DNA of 48,517 bases. Origin: an uncultured Lachnospiraceae bacterium. Its GTDB lineage: Bacteria > Bacillota > Clostridia > Lachnospirales > Lachnospiraceae. Numbering within the stretch: the first letter of the stretch is position 1; each line of letters starts with the position of its first letter. Below the pieces are notes generated by a model. The model was not told the DNA's origin. It searched no databases and worked only from the letters and a program-made list of their open reading frames with translations. This document shows positions 33,301 through 41,921 of this stretch, one piece after another. The DNA lies in NCBI GenBank assembly GCA_937965795.1, contig CALCMD010000071.1:1-48517 (forward strand). The letters run 5' to 3'. The translations under genes and the position numbers were made by a program.

Positions 33301-34650
33301 TTATTTTATATTGATGATCCTGCTTTCGCAGGCTTTCAGTTCAAAATTCAGTCTGCCGCTCTCCGGCGTCAGTTCCTCCCCGGTAAAGGCGTCAATACAG
33401 GTGTCTGCCGCGACAGGAAGCGGAACCGACATCTGCACCGGCGCTTCGTCATTGTTTACCGCCACCATGACCGCCTGGTCTCCGAGAATTCGCGCAAAAG
33501 CATACTGGCGGTTCGTCAGCAGCAGCTCCCGGTATTTTCCTTCTGCCAGAACTTCATTTCCTTTCCTCACCTCTCCCAGCTTCCGAATGTGCTCTGTCAA
33601 CTTCGGATGCGCATTCTCTTCCTGCATCCTGGAGAGCTCCAGGCACGGACGCATTCCGTCATCGTTCGCACCCATTTTCTTTCCCTCAATCCCCCACTCG
33701 GAACCATAATAAATGGATGGGATTCCCGGCAGGGTATAAAGCAGCGTGTACACCGAGTAAATATGCTCTTTGTTATTCAGCTTACTCATAATCCGGTCAA
33801 CGTCATGATTATCCACGAAAGAATACAGTGTCCTTCCCCTGTAAATCCCTCCGTTTTCATCAAACTCCCGGCGGATCGTATGTGCGATCTCGAAATAATT
33901 ATGATCGTTATGCCCGGAATACAGCCCTTTGTGAAGTTCATAGTTTGTCACCGAATGAAGCATCTCGTCATTTGCCCATCTTGCGTAATCTCCGTGGATG
34001 ACCTCTCCCATCAGCCAGAAATCCTCTTTCTCCCGTACCGCATGGCGCATCTGCTTCATAAACTCAAAGTCCAGGCAGTCCGCACAGTCCAGGCGGATAC
34101 CGTCAATGTCAAACTCCCGGATCCAGAAGCGGATCACATCCAGCAGATAATCCCGCACTTCCTGATTCCAGAGATTTAAGTTCGCCAGCTCAAAGCAGTT
34201 TCTCCATGCTTCATATCCAAAACCGTCGTGATACGGGCTGTCACACCCGAAATTCACACCCTTATACCATCCGCAATACCGGGAGCTTTCCCGATTCTTC
34301 TGAATATCCTGAAATGCGAAGAACTCTCTTCCCGTATGATTAAACACCCCGTCCACAACGACCCGGATTCCCGCCTCATGGGAACGCCTCACAAACTCCT
34401 TAAAATCTTCGTTATCCCCAAGCCTGCGGTCTACCATCCGATAGTCCCTCGTATCATATCCATGCGTCGTAGACTCAAACAGCGGCCCGATATAGATTGC
34501 CGTACATCCCAGACTTCGGATATGTTCAATCCACGGGAAAATCTCACGCATCCTGTGGACGACCCCAGGTTCCTGATTCCCCTTTGGTGCGCCCGTCAAT
34601 CCCAACGGATAAATATGATAAAAGACTGCCTCGTTATACCATTTGCTCAT
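33301..34650 (-). CDS. GH13 alpha-amylase family glycosidase
   Basis: A 449-residue enzyme without a signal peptide, so it probably works inside the cell on maltodextrins or glycogen. The start is taken as the ATG at 34650 because GGAGG is 7 bases upstream; the ATG two codons earlier touches that site. It begins directly in the barrel (VFYHIYPLGLTGAP). The four GH13 regions are VDGVFNH, GIRLDCAD (nucleophile Asp), GEVIHG (acid Glu) and FVDNHDVDR. SIYYGSEWGIEG follows, then a C-terminal sandwich. The lack of an N-terminal domain separates it from classic neopullulanases; a maltogenic or amylase-like activity is the safest guess. It lies 29 bases after tetR and ahead of glgB, giving a likely alpha-glucan operon. 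Confidence 0.92.
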   Translation of the reverse strand: MSKWYNEAVFYHIYPLGLTGAPKGNQEPGVVHRMREIFPWIEHIRSLGCTAIYIGPLFESTTHGYDTRDYRMVDRRLGDNEDFKEFVRRSHEAGIRVVVDGVFNHTGREFFAFQDIQKNRESSRYCGWYKGVNFGCDSPYHDGFGYEAWRNCFELANLNLWNQEVRDYLLDVIRFWIREFDIDGIRLDCADCLDFEFMKQMRHAVREKEDFWLMGEVIHGDYARWANDEMLHSVTNYELHKGLYSGHNDHNYFEIAHTIRREFDENGGIYRGRTLYSFVDNHDVDRIMSKLNNKEHIYSVYTLLYTLPGIPSIYYGSEWGIEGKKMGANDDGMRPCLELSRMQEENAHPKLTEHIRKLGEVRKGNEVLAEGKYRELLLTNRQYAFARILGDQAVMVAVNNDEAPVQMSVPLPVAADTCIDAFTGEELTPESGRLNFELKACESRIINIK

Positions 34651-34679
34651 TGCCATACCTCCAAGTCAAATCCTGTATT

Positions 34680-35264
34680 TTAAGTAAAGATTCCATACAT
34701 AAACTGATTTACAAGGGAGTGCTTCTTTTCCTCTTCCACCACGCATCCCTCTTCTGTTTTTTCACACATCCAGAGAATATACTGGTTCAGGATTCCTAGA
34801 AATCCCATTGCAAACTGCTCCTGCCTTCCTCTGATGTTTCCAAGCTGCGGCGTCGCATCCTCAAAGAAGTGCACTATAATTCCATACAATTCCGTAATCA
34901 GCGGGCGGATGGCCCGATACGCCTCGTTTTCCTTTGCAGAGTAATAAAGCGCCATCATCAGCACGTACATCTTCCGGTTTTCATTGGCGAGATCAATAAG
35001 CTGCGACGCCATCCGGTAAAGTGTTCCCGGCACGTTGCCGTGATAATCCGCCGCCTGGCGCATGGCAGTATTCAGGTTTGACAGCTTTTCGTTCACAAGC
35101 GCTTCCAGCAATCCATACTTGCTGCCAAAATAATAATACATGGTAGGTTTCGTTACACCCGCCTTATCGGCAATCTCCTGAACTCCTACTGCATCGTAGC
35201 CCCTTGCATAGAACAGTTCCAGGGCGCATTGCAAAATCTTTTCCCTGTTATCCACGGCTTTCAC
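34680..35264 (-). CDS. TetR/AcrR family transcriptional regulator
   Basis: A 194-residue one-component repressor. The N-terminal helix-turn-helix is at about residues 24-47 (VGVQEIADKAGVTKPTMYYYF), and the helical ligand/dimer domain follows, with FFEDATPQLGNIRGRQEQF near 135-155. The start is a GTG; a second GTG three codons on is slightly better spaced from AGAGG. It is first in a run with the GH13 gene and glgB and has a promoter overlapped by a 7-8-base inverted repeat, so it probably represses itself and the amylase genes. The ligand is unknown; an alpha-glucan-related signal is only a guess from context. Confidence 0.9.
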   Translation of the reverse strand: MKAVDNREKILQCALELFYARGYDAVGVQEIADKAGVTKPTMYYYFGSKYGLLEALVNEKLSNLNTAMRQAADYHGNVPGTLYRMASQLIDLANENRKMYVLMMALYYSAKENEAYRAIRPLITELYGIIVHFFEDATPQLGNIRGRQEQFAMGFLGILNQYILWMCEKTEEGCVVEEEKKHSLVNQFMYGIFT

Positions 35265-35300
35265 ATCCTCTCGTCCGGCCTTCCCGCCTCCTTATCTATT

Positions 35301-35329
35301 AATATACCGCTCGGTATATAAGATGTCAA
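35301..35329 (-). promoter_or_regulatory. Promoter of tetR-GH13-glgB
   Basis: On the minus strand a consensus TTGACA (35329-35324), a 17-base spacer and TATATT (35306-35301) stand about 37 bases ahead of the tetR start. Confidence 0.85.
35302..35319. promoter_or_regulatory. Inverted-repeat operator within the tetR promoter
   Basis: ATATACCG (35302-35309), two bases, then CGGTATAT (35312-35319). The 18-base site fills the spacer and -10 of the promoter, as expected of a TetR-type operator that blocks polymerase. Its closeness to the gene supports autoregulation. Confidence 0.75.
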
Positions 35330-35381
35330 GATTGAACGCTCCAAAACTTTGAGTTTCAGCATTTTGGCTCCAAAAGCCCTG

Positions 35382-35437
35382 AAAAAAAGCCCTTCCGGAA
35401 AAGAAATCCCAGAAAATTCCTCTCCCGAAAGGGCTTT
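35382..35437 (-). terminator. Terminator of the TPR-AAA gene
   Basis: On the minus strand AAAGCCCTTTCGGG pairs with CCGGAAGGGCTTT around a 24-base loop, followed by a run of T to about 35382. It begins a few bases after the stop codon at 35446. Confidence 0.8.
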
Positions 35438-35445
35438 TTGCTTTT

Positions 35446-37533
35446 CTATTTAAAATCTTTTTCATAGAGAATGATTCTGTCATCCTCATCATATCTCTTC
35501 TTGCTGAGGATCATTCCCAGCTTGCGGACGCCAAACCGCTCGGTATTTTTAATCGCCTGATCTACGATGTCCTTCACATCCAGCACCGTGACCGGACGCT
35601 CCGGCGTCTGAAGCTCTCCAATACGGTTATACAGAACCATCGTCGCTGCATCATCCACCTTATAATCCTCTTCAAAAGCATACGTCTTTCCAAATGCCAC
35701 CAGCTCATCATTGGTAAAAATCGGAACCGTCACCTCAGAAGTAAACTTCTCCGCCAGCGCCGGATATTTTTCAAACAATGCTTTCAGCAAGTGCTTCTCA
35801 TCCTCCAGAATGATAATCAATCCATCCGTACGGAACTCCATCGCCTTAGAGAGCTGTAGGATGACTCCCTCCGCCAGATCGCCCGCCTCCTCAATAATCA
35901 GCGTGCCTCCGGCAATCTTTGCAATCGTACTTGCAATATCCTTCTTATTAAAATCCTCCGCATAAATCTTGGCAATCCTTGCAGAGCTTTCGCCTTTGAA
36001 TTTGCTCAAAGCCTTGGCAATCCGAATCGCCAGCGTCGTCCTTCCGCTTCCCGGAAGCCCGGTAACCACGATATTCCCGCTTCTTGAAGTGCGGTCCATC
36101 TTAAGCTTGCGCTTCGCATCCGCAAGCGCCATAGCGATCTGCTCCCTCAGTCCCTGAATCGAAGAAAAATACGAGAAAATGTACTGCTCATCCAGCGTAA
36201 GCTTGGGAGCTGCATCAAGTAGTTCCTCCTTTTTTGGCTGTTCCGGAACAGGACTTTCTTCCGAAACGCCCGGCCTCATATTTTCCACGCCTGCCGCACG
36301 CTCCAGAGCCGCTGACAAATCAATCGTATCTCCGGCCGGAACCGTTTCCGTCTGCATTTGCGGCTCTTCTGTCTCTTCCTTCCGTTCCTGAGGAGCCGGC
36401 TGTGCTTCTTCCACAGACGGGCTTTCCTGCTTTTCTAACGTGACCGCCGCTTCCATCGGCGGTTCTGCCTCCACAGCCATCGCTGTCAATACGTCGTCAA
36501 TATTCACCTGCGGCTTTTCCGGTTCCACGGAAGCCTTTTCCTCATGAAAAGGTTTGTCATTCATCGGCTCGATAACGCCTTCTTCACTTTCCTTCCTCGT
36601 CATACCGGACACAATTTCCCGCATACTGTTCGCAAGCTCTCTCTGCAAGTCCTCCACATCGAATACAGGCTCCTGAGAAACCGTTTCCGGCTCCTCTTTT
36701 TCCTCCGTATCCATGCGGCTCCCGGCTGGCACGGCCGTCTCCTGCACTTCCTCCTGCACTTCCGCCGTATGCTGCGCCACCGCCTGCGCAAGTTCTCTCT
36801 GTGCTTCTGTAATAATATTGTCCGTGATCGCCTCTTCCTCCGAAGTCGGCATACTTTCCGTAATCACCTTTTCAAGTCCCGGCACCACTGCTTCCACCAG
36901 CTCGGCCTTATTTGGCACATGCTCGTTCCGGTGGTCATAGATCATCTGCTGCTCCGCACTCAAAGGCGCAAGCTTTCTTTTCAGTTCCAGCGCCCGGATG
37001 ACATATTTTCCCTGCCGGAACCAGAGAACCAGATCATCGCACTCCTCTACACATTTTTCATATTCCCCGGCTTTATAATAAAGGTTTGCCAGTTCATACG
37101 CCCACTTTTCCGTATACTCTTTTTCTTTATAATCCTCCAGAATCGCAATCTGATCCTGAATTTTGGAACCTCTTCCTCTGTAAATCTTATACTTTAAAAC
37201 GTAACGGGAATTATCATTTGGCGCAATATCCACAAATTCACTGTAATATTCAATTGCCTCGTCAAATTCCTTCATCTTAATCGCTACTTCTGTCAGGCGG
37301 TAGAGAATCATACGCCCCATCTGGGAGCGGCGGTAAGCCCGCATCAGAACCGCTTTGCTGTCCTCCAGCCTTCCGTTTGCCTCATAAATCTCACTGACCA
37401 TGCAGAGCGTCCTTACATTCCGCACGCGTTTCCAGTCTACCGTATCTGCAATCCTTGCCGCATCTTCATAGTTATCATTTTCCACTAACCTGTTAATCTC
37501 TTCCAGCTTGAGACTATATTCATACTTATCCAA
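35446..37533 (-). CDS. TPR protein with C-terminal AAA ATPase domain
   Basis: A 695-residue cytosolic protein. The start is taken as TTG 37533, eight bases from the TGAGG site; a GTG three codons earlier overlaps it. Residues 5-215 hold TPR-like helical repeats (YEDAARIADTVDW, FDEAIEYYSEFVDIAPND, YEKCVEECDDLVLWF). Residues 230-435 are an acidic, Pro/Glu/Val-rich linker. From about 460 comes a P-loop domain: Walker A GLPGSGRTT at 492-500, Walker B-like GTLIIEEAG, a sensor-like IIILED and an arginine-rich end (RIGELQTPERPVTV), resembling the CbxX/SpoVK AAA group. It has its own promoter and terminator. This arrangement is common and conserved in Lachnospiraceae, but its function is not known to me. 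Confidence 0.8.
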   Translation of the reverse strand: MDKYEYSLKLEEINRLVENDNYEDAARIADTVDWKRVRNVRTLCMVSEIYEANGRLEDSKAVLMRAYRRSQMGRMILYRLTEVAIKMKEFDEAIEYYSEFVDIAPNDNSRYVLKYKIYRGRGSKIQDQIAILEDYKEKEYTEKWAYELANLYYKAGEYEKCVEECDDLVLWFRQGKYVIRALELKRKLAPLSAEQQMIYDHRNEHVPNKAELVEAVVPGLEKVITESMPTSEEEAITDNIITEAQRELAQAVAQHTAEVQEEVQETAVPAGSRMDTEEKEEPETVSQEPVFDVEDLQRELANSMREIVSGMTRKESEEGVIEPMNDKPFHEEKASVEPEKPQVNIDDVLTAMAVEAEPPMEAAVTLEKQESPSVEEAQPAPQERKEETEEPQMQTETVPAGDTIDLSAALERAAGVENMRPGVSEESPVPEQPKKEELLDAAPKLTLDEQYIFSYFSSIQGLREQIAMALADAKRKLKMDRTSRSGNIVVTGLPGSGRTTLAIRIAKALSKFKGESSARIAKIYAEDFNKKDIASTIAKIAGGTLIIEEAGDLAEGVILQLSKAMEFRTDGLIIILEDEKHLLKALFEKYPALAEKFTSEVTVPIFTNDELVAFGKTYAFEEDYKVDDAATMVLYNRIGELQTPERPVTVLDVKDIVDQAIKNTERFGVRKLGMILSKKRYDEDDRIILYEKDFK

Positions 37534-37569
37534 AATTTTCACCTCAATGATTTGCCCATAGTTGATTTT

Positions 37570-37598
37570 AGTGTATCATACCTCCAGAAAGATGTCAA
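37570..37598 (-). promoter_or_regulatory. Promoter of the TPR-AAA gene
   Basis: On the minus strand TTGACA (37598-37593), a 17-base spacer and TACACT (37575-37570), 37 bases ahead of the start codon. Confidence 0.7.
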
Positions 37599-37634
37599 AG
37601 AATACCCTGTGAAAATTATCTCTTTTCTACTATC

Positions 37635-37669
37635 AAAAAGAGCATCCTGCAAAGAGGATACTCCTTTTG
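37635..37669 (-). terminator. Terminator of the GH29 gene
   Basis: AAAAGGAGTATCC (minus strand) pairs with GGATGCTCTTTTT around an eight-base loop, 12 bases after the stop codon. The A/T-flanked stem could act in both directions. Confidence 0.75.
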
Positions 37670-37680
37670 TCTGTTCTCTG

Positions 37681-40600
37681 TTATTTTACTTTTCCCTTTT
37701 TGCTCATGCCAGCTCTCTTTAATTTTTTAAAGAGCGCCGCTTTCTGTTTTTTCGCCATTTTCTTTGCGCTTACCACCATCTTTGCATGCGTGTTTTTCCA
37801 TGCGCCGGACTGCACTGTTTTCAGCGCCTTTCCTTTCATCTGAACCATTTTCAGGTTTTTACAGCCGCTAAATGCCTGTTTTCCAATCTTTGCAACGTTT
37901 TTACCGAGAATTACCTTTTTCAGTCTGGTATTTCCTTTCATAACCTTCGCACAGACCTCAACCACCTTGCAGGTGACGCCATTGATCTTAACGGTCGCCG
38001 GAACATTCAATTTCATTGCCTTTCGGTTCATCACGCTTACCAGTTTCGCCGTCTTATTCTTTGCATTGATTACCTGATAACGCCCGCCTCCTACCGTTTC
38101 CTCCAGGCCTTCTTTGATAACACCCTTCGGCAGTTTGTCGGGGTCCGGTTTTATCTCTTCCTGAATCTTTACTGTAACCCGGCACTGTGCCGTCTTTGCG
38201 CCGTCTGCCGTTGTCACCGTAATTATGGTTTCTCCGTTTGCTACCGCTTTTACCAACCCGTCCTTATCTACCGTTGCCACAGCCGGATTGGAACTAGTGT
38301 AGGCCACTTCTTTATTGATGGCTTCCTCCGGAAGAACTTTTGCCACAAGCTTCACGGACTGATCCTTCTTTGTCAGGATTGCCTCTGCCATGTTCAGGGA
38401 AACACTCTCTACCTCAAACATTTTAACCGTTACCTGACACTGCGCCGTCTTTGCGCCGTCTGCCGTTGTTACGGTAATGGTCGTCCGACCGCTCTTAATG
38501 CCAAAGACCATTCCATTTTCATCTACGGTTGCCACCTCCGGGTTGGAACTGGTATAGGTCACCTCCTGATTCCCCGCATTCACCGGAGCGACTGTCGCAA
38601 GAACCAGTGCGTACGGCTTATCACGCAGGATGGTTAAGTTCTCTTCCTCCAGGGTCACGCCTGTTACCGCAATTGGAGCAACCGGCGTCTTATCCACACA
38701 TTCAATCACAAACTTATCAAGAACCGGGCCTCCTTTGCTGTCTGCCGTAAACGACAGTTCTCCATCTCCTGCCTGCGTCACTTCAATATTCAGTTCTGCC
38801 GTATGGAAGGCGCCCGCTCCTTCCTCTCCGTACACATCCTTGCTGCCAGCCGCCACGTTGGTTCCGCTCCAGACAAGCGCATTCGGATTGCTTTCCCCTC
38901 TTCCGCTTCGATACGTTGCCGTTACTTTGTAAATACCTGCCTTTGGAGCTGTAAACGGAAGATAAATCCGGTTTCCCTGTTCAAACCAGTTGACCTCTTT
39001 GCCTCCGCTGGCATTTGAATTCTCCTGGTAACGAACATATTTATTCGCTTGATCGACAGCCTGGGATGCGTCCAGAAGGAATGCTTCCGCCTCAACCGTC
39101 TTTACTTCGCTGCCCACCGGCAGTTCAAATTTCAGTTCGACCCCTCCGACTGCTTCTTCCAGCTTCTTCGCAAGTTTTACAATATCTCCTACAGAGATAA
39201 CCTCCGTTTTTTCCCTTGCCGCCAGATAAGCGCTTAACTCCTTTGCAAGCTTTCTCACCTCCGGCAGTTCTTCGGAGGTATTCGTAAGCAATGCCTGTGT
39301 TTCCTCCAGGGTTGCTTTTGCTTCTTCTATTCTTACCGGATCATCCAAATCATGAATCGTAACCTTAATTGTTGTCTGAAATCCTAAAACTGCCCCTGCT
39401 TCTGCACTGATGAGATCTACTGTAAAGCCAATATCACCTTTCACTCTGTCATCTCGCATCGTCCTGATTTTGACTGTCTTTTCTGTTTCACCGTTTGCAA
39501 AAACAATTTCTCCGCCAATACCATCTACGTCATAGTCTCCCTGAACGGCAGAGCCAGGATTATTTTCATAGATTGCCTTAACTTCTCCAGTACTTCCTCC
39601 GACACGTCTGACAACAACTTCTGCCTCCGTATCCTCTTCCATATCGAGCGTTCGGATGTCAAACTCTATCATACCTTTCCCGCCATTATTCAGGACTGCC
39701 GCCGCATTCAGGCCGATCGTTCCCGTATTGACGATCCTTAGCGTATGCGGGCCGTCCGCCAGGTCCGGCGATTCATAAATCAAAACGCCCGTCTCCCTCG
39801 GTGAACTCTGCGTATTGATAGAATCTGCTTTCTCTCCATCAATATAAATGTCCGCCGTACCATGTCCGGAATCCTTTGTCCCGTACAGCCATACTTTACT
39901 TCCATGAAAAGTCAGGGTCGCCTCTTTTCCCGCATTTGCCCACATCGCATTTCCGTCAATAAACTGCGGGCCTGACTCGGCCGTCCATCCGGAATAGGCA
40001 AATCCTGCGCCGTCGCTGGTATCCTTATCTGTTACGTTGATAACCTCCAGCCCATCCGGAATCGTGGAACCAATTTCAAAACCTTCGGTTGCTTTGTATA
40101 CGCCCACTTCACTGATCAGCGGCACCGCATAGGAGCCTGTGATGCTGATCCGGACTTCACTCGCCTTTACCGCAGAATTTCTGCAAATTCTTTTTGCACC
40201 AATGGTCGTTCCCTCGGCAAAATTCTTCCATTCTCCATTTCCGACTCTGTACTCTACGCAAAAACTGCTGATCCTCTGTCCGAGCTGGATTGCCTCTTCG
40301 ATTGTTACCATATCAAAGGTTTTGGTTCCTCCCAGATTCAGGGTCAGGCTTCCCGTCGTTGAGCCATCCTCCATCGTCCAGTACGTATCATCATCCCCAT
40401 CAATCACATTTTCCGGTGCAAATGCGATGTCATTTCCCCTTACCTCACTCGCAGTCACCGCAGCATTCTTTGCCAGGTTATCCGCAAAAGAATCTTTCAC
40501 ATTCTGTCCAAATTCCAGCATCCTGTCCAGAATCTCCTGATCAACCTTGCCCTGATTATTCGGAGGAATATTTAAAAGCAGCGTTGCATTATGTCCGACA

Positions 40601-41664
40601 GAATTAAAATACATATTTGCAAGCTCTGCAACAGACTTCGGCGTTTTCTTATTATTGCCCCAGAACCATCCGCTTGTGATACGGGAATCCGCCTCCGGTA
40701 CCGTCCACTGATTTCCATCCGCAAAGCCTACCGTCGTACCATTGCTTCCTGTCCTGTTGCTGTCAATCGTATTTTGTTTTTTGTCCGTCTTTGACTTGGA
40801 CCAGGTTTCCTCATTTGCCAGTCCCAGCTCGTTTCCAATCCAGCGTACCGTCGTATAGGCTTCTGCGCCAAACAGCATACAGTCATCATCATAGCCGGCT
40901 TCGAGTCCCTCGTTTGCCTGAATTGTCGCAAACCATCTCTGAAAATCATAATCCTGTGCGTTTGCCCCGCTTCCCTTTGCTCCATCCATCCATACTTCTA
41001 CGAAATGCCCGTTATTTCCATATTTTTCATTTCCGAGGATTTCCTGAAGCTGATTATTGTAATAATCATTATAATCCAGGACGTCGTTTTCTTTTGTCGT
41101 GGCATTTCCGTTGGCGTCATAATACCCGTAGCTCGGCTCATGGATATCCCACGGTGACAGATAGAGTCCCATATCCATATCATACTTTGTACAGGCTGCG
41201 GAAATTTCCGCCAGTATATCTCCCTGGCCGTTTTTATAATTCGTATTCGCCACATCGTAATCTGTATAATCACTGGCCCAGAGACAGAAGCCATCGTGGT
41301 GCTTCGCCGTAATAATCAGCTTTTTAAAACCTGCCTCCTTCATGCTTCTCACCATCGTCTCGGCGTCAAAATCTTCGCTCAGTGTAAAAAGATCCCTCGG
41401 ATGGGTATTTCCATAATGCTCTCCCCATTCCACCCCTGAAAAAGTGTTTGGACCAAAATGACAGAATGCTGCCAGTTCATCCTTCTGATAACGGTACTGG
41501 TTCGGACTTGGCACCGCTCCCCATGCTTCCGGAGCCTCGGTTCCTTTATCCGCCAGATCTGTCACTCCCACGTCTGCCGCACAAACCGCAGTTCCGCCTG
41601 TCACTCCCAATGCGAGAACTAATGTCAGGAAAATCCCTGCTTTTTTTGTTCTTTTTCTTCTCAT
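37681..41664 (-). CDS. Secreted multidomain alpha-L-fucosidase (GH29)
   Basis: A 1327-residue exported enzyme that removes alpha-L-fucose from host glycans such as mucin or milk oligosaccharides. The start is ATG 41664 behind GGAGAGG, 29 codons into the longer frame. Parts: signal peptide (1-31, ending TAVCA/AD); GH29 barrel (40-385) with CHFGPNTFSGVEWG, KLIITAKHHDGFCLW, and nucleophile D227 in VWMDGAKG; F5/8 type C (CBM32-like) module (399-522); a galactose-binding-like module (539-649); Calx-beta (660-775); a CBM6/35-like module (850-990) with VRYQENSNASGG; two Big2 repeats (1000-1168) sharing YTSSNPxVATVDxxG; an LRR_5/BspA-like piece (1190-1280, VAKIGKQAFSGCKNLKMV); and a Lys-rich tail. 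No LPXTG or SLH is seen. The assignment of the catalytic domain is firm; exact substrate is not. Confidence 0.93.
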   Translation of the reverse strand: MRRKRTKKAGIFLTLVLALGVTGGTAVCAADVGVTDLADKGTEAPEAWGAVPSPNQYRYQKDELAAFCHFGPNTFSGVEWGEHYGNTHPRDLFTLSEDFDAETMVRSMKEAGFKKLIITAKHHDGFCLWASDYTDYDVANTNYKNGQGDILAEISAACTKYDMDMGLYLSPWDIHEPSYGYYDANGNATTKENDVLDYNDYYNNQLQEILGNEKYGNNGHFVEVWMDGAKGSGANAQDYDFQRWFATIQANEGLEAGYDDDCMLFGAEAYTTVRWIGNELGLANEETWSKSKTDKKQNTIDSNRTGSNGTTVGFADGNQWTVPEADSRITSGWFWGNNKKTPKSVAELANMYFNSVGHNATLLLNIPPNNQGKVDQEILDRMLEFGQNVKDSFADNLAKNAAVTASEVRGNDIAFAPENVIDGDDDTYWTMEDGSTTGSLTLNLGGTKTFDMVTIEEAIQLGQRISSFCVEYRVGNGEWKNFAEGTTIGAKRICRNSAVKASEVRISITGSYAVPLISEVGVYKATEGFEIGSTIPDGLEVINVTDKDTSDGAGFAYSGWTAESGPQFIDGNAMWANAGKEATLTFHGSKVWLYGTKDSGHGTADIYIDGEKADSINTQSSPRETGVLIYESPDLADGPHTLRIVNTGTIGLNAAAVLNNGGKGMIEFDIRTLDMEEDTEAEVVVRRVGGSTGEVKAIYENNPGSAVQGDYDVDGIGGEIVFANGETEKTVKIRTMRDDRVKGDIGFTVDLISAEAGAVLGFQTTIKVTIHDLDDPVRIEEAKATLEETQALLTNTSEELPEVRKLAKELSAYLAAREKTEVISVGDIVKLAKKLEEAVGGVELKFELPVGSEVKTVEAEAFLLDASQAVDQANKYVRYQENSNASGGKEVNWFEQGNRIYLPFTAPKAGIYKVTATYRSGRGESNPNALVWSGTNVAAGSKDVYGEEGAGAFHTAELNIEVTQAGDGELSFTADSKGGPVLDKFVIECVDKTPVAPIAVTGVTLEEENLTILRDKPYALVLATVAPVNAGNQEVTYTSSNPEVATVDENGMVFGIKSGRTTITVTTADGAKTAQCQVTVKMFEVESVSLNMAEAILTKKDQSVKLVAKVLPEEAINKEVAYTSSNPAVATVDKDGLVKAVANGETIITVTTADGAKTAQCRVTVKIQEEIKPDPDKLPKGVIKEGLEETVGGGRYQVINAKNKTAKLVSVMNRKAMKLNVPATVKINGVTCKVVEVCAKVMKGNTRLKKVILGKNVAKIGKQAFSGCKNLKMVQMKGKALKTVQSGAWKNTHAKMVVSAKKMAKKQKAALFKKLKRAGMSKKGKVK

Positions 41665-41776
41665 TGTCACCTCTCCTACCTTCTTAAAATCTTTGATTCT
41701 CAGCATATCTCTCTTTCCATGCCAAAGAAACAATCCTCTTTTCAGTAACACTTTCCACGCAAAAATAGTACGATTA

Positions 41777-41805
41777 ATTTTAGCATTTTACACAAAAAAA
41801 GTCAA
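41777..41805 (-). promoter_or_regulatory. Promoter of the GH29 gene
   Basis: On the minus strand TTGACT (41805-41800), a 17-base spacer and TAAAAT (41782-41777), about 113 bases before the fucosidase start. Confidence 0.65.
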
Positions 41806-41858
41806 TCACCTTTTCAAATATCAATAAAAAAAGTCAAAAATCAGATGTATTTTTACCG

Positions 41859-41887
41859 TTTACTTTTTCTTTTCTTTCTACTATACT
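41859..41887 (+). promoter_or_regulatory. Promoter of dinB
   Basis: TTTACT (41859-41864), a 17-base spacer of mainly T and C, and TATACT (41882-41887), 35 bases before the ATG. I see no clear LexA-type (GAACxxxxGTTC) site nearby. Confidence 0.65.
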
Positions 41888-41921
41888 TACAATAACTTGT
41901 CACACAAAAAAAGGAGTCTTC

